From Saccoglossus kowalevskii (lineage: Eukaryota; Hemichordata; Enteropneusta; Harrimaniidae), in contig NW_003122882.1 in NCBI RefSeq assembly GCF_000003605.2, positions 1 to 38,954 on the forward strand: a DNA stretch of 38,954 nucleotides. The letters run 5' to 3'. Of the stretch, positions 1 through 13,719 are shown one piece after another (the first letter of the stretch is position 1; every line of letters begins with the position of its first letter). A program made the translations under genes and the position numbers. The notes below the pieces were generated by a model. That model made no database searches and was not told the DNA's origin. It saw nothing but the letters and a program-made list of their open reading frames with translations.

Positions 1-1035
1 CGTCAGGATACTCATGTCTACCACTAGTTTTGACTGTTGAAACCTCGGGATACTCATGTCTACCACTAGTTTTGACTGTTTAAACCTCCGGATACTCTTG
101 TCGACCACTAGTTTTGACTGTTGAAACCTCCGGATACTCATGTCTACCACTAGTTTTGACTGTTGAAACCTCCGGATACTCATGTCTACCACTAGTTTTG
201 ACTGTTGAAACCTCCGGATACTCTTGTCTACCCCTAGTTTTGACTGTTAACACCTCAGGATACTCATGTCTACCCGTAGTTTTGACTGTTGAAACCTCGG
301 GATACTCGTGTCTACCACACGTCTTGACTGTTGAAACCTCAGGATACTCATGTCTACCACTAGTTTTGACTGTTGAAACCTCTTAATACACATGTCTACC
401 CCTAGTTTTGACTGTTGAAACGTCGGGATACTCATGTCTACCCATAGTTGTGACTGTTGAAACCTCGAGATACTCTTGTCTGCCACTAGTTTTGACTGTT
501 GAAACGTCAGGATACTCATGTCTACCACTAGTTTTGACTGTTGAACCCTCCGAAAACTCATGTCTACCACTAGTTTTGACTGTTTAAACCTCAGGATACT
601 CATGTCTACCACTAGTTTTGACTGTTGAAACGTCGGGATACTCATGTCTACCACTAGTTTTGACTGTTTAAACCTCTGGATACTCTTGTCGACCACTAGT
701 TTTGACTGTTGAAACCTCCGGATACTCATATCTACCACTAGTTTTGACTGTTGAAACCTCCGGATACTCATGTCTACCACTAGTTTTGACTGTTTAAACC
801 TCCGGATACTCATGTCTACCACTAGTTTTGACTGTTGAAGCCTCCGGATACTCTTGTCTACCACTAGTTTTGACTGTTGAAACGTAAGGATATTCATGTC
901 TACCACTAGTTTTGACTGTTGAAACGTCGGGATACTCATGTCTACCACTAGTTTTGACTGTTTAAACCTCCGGATACTCGTGTCTATCCCTAGTTTTGAC
1001 TGTTGAAACTTCCTCGGGATACTCATGTGTACCCC

Positions 1036-1135
1036 TAGTTTGACTGTTCAAACCTCCGGATACTCTGTCGACACTAGTTTGACTGTGAAACCTTGGGATA
1101 CTCATGTGTCTATCCCTAGTTTTGACTGTGAAACC
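1036..1135 (+). other. Cluster of 1-bp deletions in repeat units
   Basis: Compared with the equivalent series near 35270-35380, this stretch lacks single bases at several places: AGTTTGACTG for AGTTTTGACTG (twice), CTCTGTCG for CTCTTGTCG, CGACACTAG for CGACCACTAG, and GACTGTGAAACC for GACTGTTGAAACC or GACTGTGGAAACC (twice). Most are in short homopolymers or dinucleotide steps. Either read or assembly error or a locally damaged segment would explain this. Confidence 0.75.
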
Positions 1136-1140
1136 TTGGG

Positions 1141-1814
1141 ATACTCATGTCTACCCCTAGTGTTGACTGTTGAAACCTTGAGATACTCATGTGTCTATCC
1201 CTAGTTTTGACTGTTGAATCGTTAGGATACTCGTGTGTACCCTTAGATTTGACTGTTGAAACCTACTCGGGATACTCATGTGTACCCCTAGTTTTGACTG
1301 TTGAAACCTCGGGATACTCGTGTCTATCCCTAGTTTTGACTGTTGAAACATCCTCGGGATACTAATTTGTACCACTAGTTTTGACTGTTGAAACCTCGAG
1401 ATACTCGTGTCTACCACTAGTTTTGACTGTTGAAACCTCCGTATACTCATGTCTACCACTAGTTTTGACTGTTTAAACCTCCGGATACTCATGTCTACCA
1501 CTAGTTTTGACTGTTGAAACCTCCGGATACTCTTGTCTACCACTAGTTTTGACTGTTGAAACGTCAGGATACTCATGTCTACCACTAGTTTTGACTGTTG
1601 AAACCTCGGGACACTCATGTCTACCACTAGTTTTGACTGTTTAAACCTCCGGATACTCTTGTCTACCCCTAGTTTTACCTGTTAACACCTCAGGATACTC
1701 ATGTCTACACGTAGTTTTGACTGTTGAAACCTCGGGATACTCGTGTCTATCCCTAGTTTTGACTGTTGAAACCTCCTCGGGATACTCATGTGTACCCCTA
1801 GTTTTGACTGTTGA
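1141..1814 (+). repeat. Long-range duplication (partner 35379-36052)
   Basis: The offset is 34238 bp, nearly the full window. Shared rare variants include GAATCGTTAGG, CATCCTCGGGATACTAATTTG and TTTTACCTGTTAAC (1673 and 35911). The stretch ends at 1814/36052, where the partner switches to a CTCTTAATACAC unit. Confidence 0.88.
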
Positions 1815-2570
1815 AACCTCGGGATACTCGTGTCTATCCCTAGTTTTGACTGTTGAAACCTCCTCGGGATACTTATTTGTACCACTAATTTTGACTGTTG
1901 AAACATTGGGATACTTATGTCTACCCCCTAGTTTTGACTGTTGAAACCTTGGGATACTCATGTCTACCCCTAGATTTGACTGTTGAAACCTCGAGATACT
2001 CTTGTCTACCACTAGTTTTGACTGTTGAAACGTCAGGATACTCATGTCTACCACTAGTCTTGACTGTTGAAACCTCGGGATACTCATGTCTACCACTAGT
2101 TTTGACTGTTTAAACCTCCGGACACTCTTGTCGACCACTAGTTTTGACTGTTGAAACCTCCGGATACTCATGTCTACGACTAGATTTGACTGATGAAACC
2201 TCTGCATACTCATGTCTACCACTAGTTTTGACTGTTGAAACCTCCGGATACTCTTGTTTACCCCTAGTTTTGACTGTTAACAACTCAGGATACTCATGTC
2301 TACCCGTAGATTTGACTGTTGAAACCTCTTAATACACATGTCTACGCCTAGTTTTGACTGTTGAAACGTCGGGATACTCATGTCTACCACTAGTTTTGAC
2401 TGTTGAAACCTCCGGATACTCTTGTCTACCACTAGTTTTGACTGTTGAAACGTCAAGATACTCATGTCTACCACTAGTTATGACTGTTGAAACCTCGGGA
2501 CACTCATGTCTACCACTAGTTTTGACTGTTTAAACCTCCGGATACTCTTGTCTACCCCTAGTTTTGACTG

Positions 2571-3407
2571 TTAACACCTCAGGATACTCATGTCTACACG
2601 TAGTTTTGACTGTTGAAATCTCGGGATACTCGTGTCTATCCCTAGTTTTGACTGTTGAAACCTCCTCGGGATACTCATGTGTACCCCTAGTTTTGACTGT
2701 TGAAACCTCGGGATACTCGTGTCTATCCCTAGTTTTGACTGTTGAAACCTCCTCGGGATACTTATTTGTACCACTAATTTTGACTGTTGAAACCTCGGGA
2801 TACTCATGTGTACCCCTAGTTTTGACTGTTGAAACCTCGGGATACTCGTGTCTATCCCTAGTTTTGACTGTTGAAACCTCCTCGGGATACTCATTTGTAC
2901 CACTAGTTTTGACTGTTGAAACCTCGAGATACTCGTGTCTACCACTAGTTTTGACTGTTGAAACCTCCGTATACTCATGTCTACCACTAGTTTTGACTGT
3001 TTAAACCTCCGGATACTCATGTCTACCACTAGTTTTGACTGTTGAAACGTCAGGATACTCATGTCTGCCACTAGTTTTGACTGTTGAAACCTCGGGATAC
3101 TCAAGTCTAGCACTAGTTTTGACTGTTTGAACCTCCGGATACTCTTGTCGACCACTAGTTTTGACTGTTGAAACCTCTTAATACACATGTCTACCCCTAG
3201 TTTTGACAGTTGAAACGTCGGGATACTCATGTCTACCCGTAGTTTTGACTGTTGGAACCTCCGGATACTCTTGTCTACCACGAGTTTTGACTGTTGAACC
3301 CTCAGGATACTCATGTCTACCACTAGTTTTGACTGTTGAACCCTCCGAATACTCATGTCTACCACTAGTTTTGACTGTTTAAACCTCAGGATACTCATGT
3401 CTACCAA
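2571..3407 (-). other. Longest minus-strand open frame (278 codons); not called as a gene
   Basis: It reads 14-residue repeats like MSIRRFQQSKLVVD, starts at a GTG and ends where GTTAAC puts TAA in this frame. A plus-strand frame (2564-3004) is open over part of the same bases. The repeat is basic and glutamine-rich but resembles no family I recognise. Other frames of this kind include 247-1026 (minus, 259 codons) and 36343-37119 (minus, 258 codons). Confidence 0.12.
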
Positions 3408-3607
3408 TAGTTTTGACTGTTGAAACCCCAGGATACTCGTGTCTACCCCTAGTTTTGACTGTTAACACCTCAGGATACTCATGTCTACCACTAGTTTTGA
3501 CTGTTGAAATCTCCGGATACTCATGTCTACCACTAGTTTTGACTGTTGAAACCTCCGGATACTCATGTCTACCCCTGGTTTTGACGGTTTAAACCTCCGG
3601 ATACTCA
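2910..3607 (+). repeat. Dispersed duplication (partner 25177-25874)
   Basis: The offset is 22267 bp. Rare shared variants are TCAAGTCTAGCACTAG, GTTTGAACCTCC, TTTTGACAGTTG, CCCCTGG and GACGGTTTAAACC. A related shorter piece with TCAAGTCTAGCAC also occurs at 5241-5434 and 23921-24114 (offset 18680). Confidence 0.88.
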
Positions 3608-3611
3608 TGTC

Positions 3612-4800
3612 TACCACTAGTTTTGACTGTTGAAACGTCGGGATACTCATGTCTACCACTAGTTTTGACTGTTTAAACCTCCGGATACTCTTGTCTACCA
3701 CTAGTTTTGACTGTTGAAACGTCAGGATACTCATGTCTACCACTAGTTTTGACTGTTGAAACCTCCGGATACTCTTGTCTACCACTAGTTTTGACTGTTG
3801 AAACCTCCGGATACTCATGTCTACCACTAGTTTTGACTGTTGAAACCTCCGGATACTCTTGTCTACCCCTAGTTTTGACTGTTAACACCTCAAGATACTC
3901 ATGTCTACCCGTAGTTTTGACTGTTGAAACCTCTGGATACTCTTGTCTACCCCTAGTTTTGACTGTTAACACCTCAGGACACTCATGTCTAAACGTAGTT
4001 TTGACTGTTGAAACCTCGGGATACTCGTGTCTATCCCTAGTTTTGACTGTTGAAACCTCCTCGGGATACTCATGTGTACCCCTAGTTTTGACTGTTGAAA
4101 CCTCGGGATACTCGTGTCTATCCCTAGTTTTGACTGTTGAAACCTCCTCGGGATACTCATTTGTACCACTAGTTTTGACTGTTGAAACCTCGGGATACTC
4201 ATGTGTACCCCTAGTTTTGACTGTTGAAACCTCGAGATACTCGTGTCTATCCCTAGTTATGACTGTTGAAACCTTCTCGGGATACTCATGTCTACCCCTA
4301 GTTTTGACTGTTGAAACATTGGGATACTTATGTCTACCCCTAGTTTTGACTGTTGAAACCTTGGGATACTCATGTTTACCCCTAGATTTGACTGTTGAAA
4401 CCTCGAGATACTCTTGTCTACCACTAGTTTTGACTGTTGAAACGTCAGGATACTCATGTCTACCACTAGTTTTGACTGTTGAAACCTCGGGATACTCATG
4501 TCTACCACTAGTTTTGACTGTTTAAACCTCCGGACACTCTTGTCGACCACTAGTTTTGACTGTTGAAACCTCCGGATACTCATGTCTACGACTAGATTTG
4601 ACTGTTGAAACCTCTGCATACTCATGTCTACCACTAGTTTTGACTGTTGAAACCTCCGGATACTCGTGTTTACCCCTAGTTTTGACTGTTAACAACTCAG
4701 GATACTCATGTCTACCCGTAGTTTTGACTGTTGAAACCTCTTAATACACATGTCTACGCCTAGTTTTGACTGTTGAAACGTCGGGATACTCATGTCTACC
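3612..4800 (+). repeat. Segmental duplication, left copy (partner 18535-19723)
   Basis: It matches 18535-19723 at an offset of 14923 bp for about 1.19 kb, including the CTAAACG subtype of the H module, the CCTTCTCGGG unit, and the CTACGACTAGATTTGAC and CTCTGCATACTC units. A third, partial copy lies at about 24330-25075 (offset 20704 for the H-module part) and then switches to CCCATAGTTGTGACTG units. Confidence 0.9.
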
Positions 4801-5979
4801 CGTAGTTTTGACTGTTGGAACCTCCGGATACTCTTGTCTACCACGAGTTTTGACTGTTGAACCCTCAGGATACTCATGTCTACCACTAGTTTTGACTGTT
4901 GAACCCTCCGAATACTCATGTCTACCACTAGTTTTGACTGTTTAAACCTCAGGATACTCATGTCTACCAATAGTTTTGACTGTTGAAACCCCAGGATACT
5001 CGTGTCTACCCCTAGTTTTGACTGTTAACACCTCAGGATACTCATGTCTACCCGTAGTTTTGACTGTTGAAACCTCGGGATACTCGTGTCTACCACAAGT
5101 TTTGACTGTTGAAACCTCAGGATACTCATGTCTACCACTAGTTTTGACTGTTGATACCTCTGAATACACATGTCTACCCCTAGTTTTGACTGTTGAAACG
5201 TCGGGATACTCATGTCTACCCGTAGTTTTGACTGTTTAAACCTCCGGATACTCATGTCTACCACTAGTTTTGACTGTTGAAACCTCGGGATACTCTTGTC
5301 TACCACTAGTTTTGACTGTTGAAACGTCAGGATACTCATGTCTACCACTAGTTTTGACTGTTGAAACCTCGGGATACTCAAGTCTAGCACTAGTTTTGAC
5401 TGTTTGAACCTCCGGATACTCTTGTCGACCACTAGTTTTGACTGTTGAAACCTCCGGATACTCATGTCTACCACTAGTTTTGACTGTTGAAACCTCCGGA
5501 TACTCATGTCTACCATTAGTTTTGACTGTTGAAACCTCCGGATACTCTTGTCTACCCCTAGTTTTGACTGTTAACACCTCCGGATACTCATGTCTACCCG
5601 TAGTTTTGACTGTTGAAACCTCGGGATACTCGTGTCTACCACAAGTTTTGACAGTTGAAACCTCAGGATACTCATGTCTACCACTAGTTTTGACTGTTGA
5701 AATCTCCGGATACTCATGTCTACCACTAGTTTTGACTGTTGAAACCTCCGGATACTCATGTCTACCCCTGGTTTTGACTGTTTAAACCTCCGGATACTCA
5801 TGTCTACCACTAGTTTTGACTGTTGAAACCTCCGGATACTCTTGTCTACCACTAGTTTTGACTGTTGAAACGTCAGGATACTCATGTCTACCACTAGTTT
5901 TGACTGTTGAAACCTCGGGATACTAATGTCTACCACTAGTTTTGACTGTTTAAACCTCCGGATACTCTTGTCGACCAGT

Positions 5980-7836
5980 AGTTTTGACTGTTGAAACCTC
6001 CGGATACTCATGTCTACCACTAGATTTGACTGTTGAAACCTCCGGATACTCATGTCTACCACTAGTTTTGACTGTTGAAACCTCCGGATACTCTTGTCTA
6101 CCCCTAGTTTTGACTGTTAAAACATCAGGATACTCATGTCTACCCGTAGTTTTGACTGTTGAAACCTCGGGATACTCGTGTCTACCACACGTTTTGACTG
6201 TTGAAACCTCAGGATACTCATGTCTACCACTAGTTTTGACTTTTGAAACCTCTTAATACACATGTCTACCCCTAGTTTTGACTGTTGAAACGTCGGGATA
6301 CTCATGTCTACCCGTAGTTTTGACTGTTGGAACCTCCGGATACTCTTGTCTACCACGAGTTTTGACTGTTGAACCCTCAGGATACTCATGTCCACCACTA
6401 GATTTGACTGTTGAACCCTCCGAATACTCATGTCTACCACTAGTTTTGACTGTTTAAACCTCAGGATACTCATGTCTACCAATAGTTTTGACTGTTGAAA
6501 CCGCAGGATACTCGTGTCTACCCCTAGTTTTGACTGTTAACACCTCAGGATACTCATGTCTTCCCGTAGTTTTGACTGTTGAAACCTCGGGATACTCGTG
6601 TCTACCACACGTTTTGACTGTTGAAACCTCAGGATACTCATGTCTACCACTAGTTTTGACTGTTGAAACCTCTGAATACACATGTCTACCCCTAGTTTTG
6701 ACTGTTGAAACGTCGGGATTCTCATGTCTACCCGTAGTTTTGACTGTTGAAACCCTCGGATACTCTTGTCTGCCACGAGTTTTGATTGTTGAACCCTCAG
6801 TATACTCATGTCTACCACTAGTTTTGACTGTTGAAACCTCCGGATACTCATGTCTACGACAAGATTTGACTGTTGAAACCTCCGCATACTCATGTCTACC
6901 ACTAGTTTTGACTGTAGAAACCTCCGGATACTCTTGTTTACCCCTAGTTTTGACTGTTAACAACTCAGGATACTCATGTCTACGCGTAGTTTTGACTGTT
7001 TAAACCTCCGGCTACTCATGTCTACCACTAGTTTTGACTGTTGAAACCTCGGGATACTCTTGTGTACCACTAGTTTTGACTGTTGAAACCTCCGGATACT
7101 CATGTCTACCACTAGATTTGACTGTTGAAACCTCCGGATACTCATGTCTACCACTAGTTTTGACTGTTGAAACCTCCGGATACTCTTGTCTACCCCTAGT
7201 TTTGACTGTTAAAACCTCAGGATACTCATGTCTACCCGTAGTTTTGACTGTTGAAACCTCGGGATACTCGTGTCTACCACACGTTTTGACTGTTGAAACC
7301 TCAGGATACTCATGTCTACCACTAGTTTTGACTTTTGAAACCTCTTAATACACATGTCTACCCCTAGTTTTGACTGTTGAAACGTCGGGATACTCATGTC
7401 TACCCGTAGTTTTGACTGTTGGAACCTCCGGATACTCTTGTCTACCACGAGTTTTGACTGTTGAACCCTCAGGATACTCATGTCTACCACTAGATTTTAC
7501 TGTTGAACCCTCCGAATACTCATGTCTACCACTAGTTTTGACTGTTTAAACCTCAGGATACTCATGTCTACCAATAGTTTTGATTGTTGAAACCTCAGGA
7601 TACTCGTGTCTACCCCTAGTTTTGACTGTTAACACCTCAGATACTCATGTCTACCCGTAGTTTTGACTGTTGAAACCTCGGGATACTCGTGTCTACCACA
7701 CGTTTTGACTGTTGAAACCTCAGGATACTCATGTCTACCACTAGTTTTGACTGTTGAAACCTCTGAATACACATGTCTACCCCTAGTTTTGACTGTTGAA
7801 ACGTCGGGATACTCATGTCTACCCGTAAGTTTTGAC
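5980..7836 (+). repeat. Tandem duplication with 1092-bp period
   Basis: Bases 5980-6745 recur at 7072-7836, 1092 bp (26 units) later. Shared markers are CCACTAGATTTGAC, GTTAAAAC, CACACGTTTTGAC and the TTTTGACTTTTGAAACC variant (near 6236 and 7328). The later copy has a 1-bp loss near 7639, and just after the matched stretch there is an extra A (CCCGTAAGTTTTG near 7828). Confidence 0.85.
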
Positions 7837-10689
7837 TGTTGGAACCTCCGGATACTCTTGTCTACCACGAGTTTTGACTGTTGAATCCTCAGGATACTCA
7901 TGTCTACCACTAGTTTTGACTGTTGAACCCTCCGAAAACTCATGTTTACCACTAGTTTTGACTGTTTAAACCTCAGGATACTCATGTATACCAATAGTTT
8001 TGACTGTTGAAACCTCAGGATACTCGTGTCTACCCCTAGTTTTGACTGTTAACACCTCAGGATACTCATGTCTACCCATAGTTTTGACTGTTGAAACCTC
8101 GGGATACTCGTGTCTACCACAAGTTTTGACTGTTGAAACCTCAGGATACTCATGTTTACCACTAGTTTTGACTGTTGAAACCTCTGAATACACATGTCTA
8201 ACCCTAGTTTTGACTGTTGAAACGTCGGGATACTCATGTCTACCACTAGGTTTGACTGTTGAAACCTCCGGATACTCTTGTCTACCACTAGTTTTGACTG
8301 TTGAAACGTCAGGATACTCATGTCTACCACTAGTTTTGACTGTTGAAACGTCGGGATACTCATGTCTACCACTAGTTTTGACTGTTCAAACCTCCGGATA
8401 CTCTTGTCGACCACTAGTTTTGACTGTTGAAACCTTGGGATACTCATGTGTCTATCCCTAGTTTTGACTGTTGAAACCTTGGGATACTCATGTCTACCCC
8501 TAGTGTTGACTGTTGAAACCTTGGGATACTCATGTGTCTATCCCTAGTTTTGACTGTTGAAACGTTAGGATACTCGTGTGTACCCTTAGATTTGACTGTT
8601 GAAACCTACTCGGGATACTCATGTGTACCCCTAGTTTTGACTGTTGAAACCTCGGGATACTCGTGTCTATCCCTAGTTTTGACTGTTGAAACCTCCTCGG
8701 GATACTCATTTGTACCACTAGTTTTGACTGTTGAAACCTCGAGATACTCGTGTCTACCACTAGTTTTGACTGTTGAAACCTCCGTATACTCATGTCTACC
8801 ACTAGTTTTGACTGTTTAAACCTCCGGATACTCATGTCTACCACTAGTTTTGACTGTTGAAACCTCCGGATACTCTTGTCTACCACTAGTTTTGACTGTT
8901 GAAACGTCAGGATACTCATGTCTACCACTAGTTTTGACTGTTGAAACCTCGGGACACTCATGTCTACCACTAGTTTTGTCTGTTTAAACCTCCGGATACT
9001 CTTGTCTACCCCTAGTTTTGACTGTTAACACCTTAGGATACTCATGTCTACACGTAGTTTTGACTGTTGAAACCTCGGGATACTCGTGTCTATCCCTAGT
9101 TTTGACTGTTGAAACCTCCTCGGGATACTCATGTGTACCCCTAGTTTTGACTGTTGAAACCTCGGGATACTCGTGTCTATCCTTAGTTTTGACTGTTGAA
9201 ACCTCCTCGGGATACTTATTTGTACCACTAATTTTGACTGTTGAAACCTCGGGATACTCATGTGTACCCCTAGTTTTGACTGTTGAAACCTCGGGATACT
9301 CGTGTCTACCACTAGTTTTGACTGTTGAAACCTCCGTATACTCATGTCTACCACTAGTTTTGACTGTTTAAACCTCCGGATACTCATGTCTACCACTAGT
9401 TTTGACTGTTGAAACCTCCGGATACTCTTGTCTACCACTAGTTTTGACTGTTGAAACGTCAGGATACTCATGTCTACCACTAGTTTTGACTGTTGAAACC
9501 TCAGGACACTCATGTCTACCACTAGTTTTGACTGTTTAAACCTCCGGATACTCTTGTCTACCCCTAGTTTTGACTGTTAACACCTCAGGATACTCATGTC
9601 TACACGTAGTTTTGACTGTTGAAACCTCGGGATACTCGTGTCTATCCCTAGTTTTGACTGTTGAAACCTCCTCGGGATACTCATGTGTACCCCTAGTTTT
9701 GACTGTTGAAACCTCGGGATACTCGTGTCTATCCCTAGTTTTGACTGTTGAAACCTCCTCGGGATACTTATTTGTACCACTAATTTTGACTGTTGAAACC
9801 TCGGGATACTCATGTGTACCCCTAGTTTTGACTGTTGAAACCTCGGGATACTCGTGTCTATCCCTGGTTATGACTGTTGAAACCTCCTCGGGATACTCAT
9901 GTCTACCCCTAGTTTTGACTGTTGAAACATTGGGATACTCATGTCTACCCCTAGTTTTGTCTGTTGAAACTTTGAGATACTCATGTCTACTCCTAGTTTT
10001 GACTGTTGAAACCTTGGGATACTCATGTGTCTATCCCTAGTTTTGACTGTTGAAACCTTGGGATACTCATGTCTACCCCTAGTGTTGACTGTTGAAACCT
10101 TGGGATACTCATGTGTCTATCCCTAGTTTTGACTGTTGAAACGTTAGGATACTCGTGTGTACCCTTAGATTTGACTGTTGAAACCTACTCGGGATACTCA
10201 TGTGTACCCCTAGTTTTGACTGTTGAAACCTCGGGATACTCGTGTCTATCCCTAGTTTTGACTGTTGAAACCTCCTCGGGATACTCATGTGTACCTCTAG
10301 TTTTGACTGTTGAAACCTCGGGATACTCGTGTCTATCCCTAGTTTTGACTGTTGAAACCTCCTCGGGATACTCATTTGTACCACTAGTTTTGACTGTTGA
10401 AACCTCGGGATACTCATGTGTACCCCTAGTTTTGACTGTTGAATCCTCGAGATACTCGTGTCTACCACTAGTTTTGACTGTTGAAACCTCCGTATACTCA
10501 TGTCTACCACTAGTTTTGACTGTTTAAACCTCCGGATACTCATGTCTACCACTAGTTTTGACTGTTGAAACCTCCGGATACTTTTGTCTACCACTAGTTT
10601 TGACTGTTGAAACGTCAGGATACTCATGTCTACCACTAGTTTTGACTGTTGAAACCTCGGGACACTCATGTCTACCACTAGTTTTGACT

Positions 10690-12410
10690 GTTTAAACCTC
10701 CGGATACTCTTGTCTACCCCTAGTTTTGACTGTTAACACCTCAGGATACTCATGTCTACACGTAGTTTTGACTGTTGAAACCTCGGGATACACGTGTCTA
10801 TCCCTAGTTTTGACTGTTGAAACCTCCTCGGGATACTCATGTGTACCCCTAGTTTTGACTGTTGAAACCTCGGGATACTCGTGTCTATCCCTAGTTTTGA
10901 CTGTTGAAACCTCCTCGGGATACTTATTTGTACCACTAATTTTGACTGTTGAAACCTCGGGATACTCATGTGTACCCCTAGTTTTGACTGTTGAAACCTC
11001 GGGATACTCGTGTCTATCCCTAGTTACGACTGTTGAAACCTTCTCGGGATACTCATGTCTACCCCTAGTTTTGACTGTTGAAACATTGGGATACTTATGT
11101 CTACCCCTAGTTTTGACTGTTGAAACCTTGGGATACTCATGTCTACCCCTAGATTTGACTGTTGAAACCTCGAGATACTCTTGTCTACCACTAGTTTTGA
11201 CTGTTGAAACGTCAGGATACTCATGTCTACCACTAGTCTTGACTGTTGAAACCTCGGGATCCTCATGTCTACCACTAGTTTTGACTGTTTAAACCTCCGG
11301 ACACTCTTGTCGACCACTAGTTTTGACTGTTGAAACCTCCGGATACTCATGTCTACGACTAGATTTGACTGTTGAAACCTCTGCATACTCATGTCTACCA
11401 CTAGTTTTGACTGTTGAAACCTCCGGATACTCTTGTTTACCCCTAGTTTTGACTGTTAACAACTCAGGATACTCATGTCTACCCGTAGTTTTGACTGTTG
11501 AAACCTCTTAATACACATGTCTACGCCTAGTTTTGACTGTTGAAACGTCGGGATACTCATGTCTACCACTAGATTTGACTGTTGAAACCTCCGGATACTC
11601 TTGTCTACCACTAGTTTTGACTGTTGAAACGTCAGGATACTCATGTCTACCACTAGTTTTGACTGTTGAAACCTCGGGACACTCATGTCTACCACTAGTT
11701 TTGACTGTTTAAACCTCCGGATACACTTGTCTACCCCTAGTTTTGACTGTTAACACCTCAGGATACTCATGTCTACACGTAGTTTTGACTGTTGAAACCT
11801 CGGGATACTCGTGTCTATCCCTAGTTTTGACTGTTGAAACCTCCTCGGGATACTCATGTGTACCCCTAGTTTTGACTGTTGAAACCTCGGGATACTCGTG
11901 TCTATCCCTAGTTTTGACTGTTGAAACCTCCTCGGGATACTTATTTGTACCACTAATTTTGACTGTTGAAACCTCGGGATACTCATGTGTACCCCTAGTT
12001 TTGACTGTTGAAACCTCGGGATACTCGTGTCTATCCCTAGTTATGACTGTTGAAACCTCCTCGGGATACTCATGTCTACCCCTAGTTTTGACTGTTGAAA
12101 CATTGGGATACTTATGTCTACCCCTAGTTTTGACTGTTGAAACCTTGGGATACTCATGTCTACCCATAGTTGTGACTGTTGAAACCTCGAGATACTCTTG
12201 TCTACCACTAGTTTTGACTGTTGAAACGTCAGGATACTCATGTCTACCACTAGTTTTGACTGTTGAAACCTCGGGATACTCATGTCTACCACTAGTTTTG
12301 ACTGTTTAAACCTCCGGATACTCTTGTCGACCACTAGTTTTGACTGTTGAAACCTCCGGATACTCATGTCTACCACTAGTTTTGACTGTTGAAACCTCCG
12401 GATACTCATG
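10690..12410 (+). repeat. Higher-order repeat with 1017-bp period
   Basis: H modules at 10733 and 11750 are 1017 bp apart, and the intervening unit series is repeated with moderate divergence. The same 1017-bp spacing separates the H modules at 18889 and 19906. Spacings of 889 bp (1682 to 2571, with one extra C near 1926) and 888 bp (31815 to 32703) are the same series minus 129 bp, equal to two 42-bp units and one 45-bp unit. Confidence 0.85.
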
Positions 12411-13719
12411 TCTACCACTAGTTTTGACTGTTGAAACCTCCGGATACTCTTGTCTACCCCTAGTTTTGACTGTTAACACCTCAGGATACTCTTGTCTACC
12501 ACGAGTTTTGACTGTTGAATCCTCAGGATACTCATGTCTACCACTAGTTTTGACTGTTGAACCCTCCGAAAACTCATGTCTACCACTAGTTTTGACTGTT
12601 TAAACCTCAGGATACTCATGTATACCAATAGTTTTGACTGTTGAAACCTCAGGATACTCGTGTCTACCCCTAGTTTTGACTGTTAACACCTCAGGATACT
12701 CATGTCTACCCGTAGTTTTGACTGTTGAAACCTCGGGATACTCGTGTCTACCACAAGTTTTGACTGTTGAAACCTCAGGATACTCATGTCTACCACTAGT
12801 TTTGACTGTTGAAACCTCTGAATACACATGTCTAACCCTAGTTTTGACTGTTGAAACGTCGGGATACTCATGTCTACCACTAGGTTTGACTGTTGAAACC
12901 TCCGGATACTCTTGTCTACCACTAGTTTTGACTGTTGAAACGTCAGGATACTCATGTCTACCACTAGTTTTGACTGTTGAAACGTCGGGATACTCATGTC
13001 TACCACTAGTTTTGACTGTTCAAACCTCCGGATACTCTTGTCGACCACTAGTTTTGACTGTTGAAACCTTGGGATACTCATGTGTCTATCCCTAGTTTTG
13101 ACTGTTGAAACCTTGGGATACTCATGTCTACCCCTAGTGTTGACTGTAGAAACCTTGGGATACTCATGTGTCTATCCCTAGTTTTGACTGTTGAAACGTT
13201 AGGATACTCATGTGTACCCCTAGTTTTGACTGTTGAAACATCGGGATACTCGTGTCTATCCCTAGTTTTGACTGTTGAAACCTCCTCGGGATACTCATTT
13301 GTACCACTAGTTTTGACTGTTGAAACGTCAGGATACTCATATGTACCCCTAGTTTTGACTGTTGAAACCTCCGGATACTCATGTCTACCACTAGTTTTGA
13401 CTGTTGAAACCTCCGGATACTCGTGTCTACCACAAGTTTTGACAGTTGAAACCTCAGGATACTCATGTCTACCACTAGTTTTGACTGTTTAAACCTCCGG
13501 ATACTCATGTCTACCACTAGTTTTGACTGTTGAAACCTCCGGATACTCATGTCTACCCCTGGTTTTGACTGTTTAAACCTCCGGATACTCATGTCTACCA
13601 CTAGTTTTGACTGTTGAAACCTCCGGATACTCTTGTCGACCAGTAGTTTTGACTGTTGAAACCTCCGGATACTCATGTCTACCACTAGTTTTGACTGTTG
13701 AAACCTCCGGATACTCATA

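Noticed and set aside
109-150. CENP-B box
   Set aside because: GTTGAAAC followed by CTCGGGA looks loosely like the GTTGGAAACGGGA part of the box, but an extra two bases separate the halves and the essential TTCG core is missing.
109-150. Plant WRKY W-box (TTGACT) or bacterial -35 element in each unit
   Set aside because: TTGACT is six bases and is repeated only because the unit is; there is no -10 at proper spacing, no gene downstream, and no sign that the host is a plant or a bacterium.
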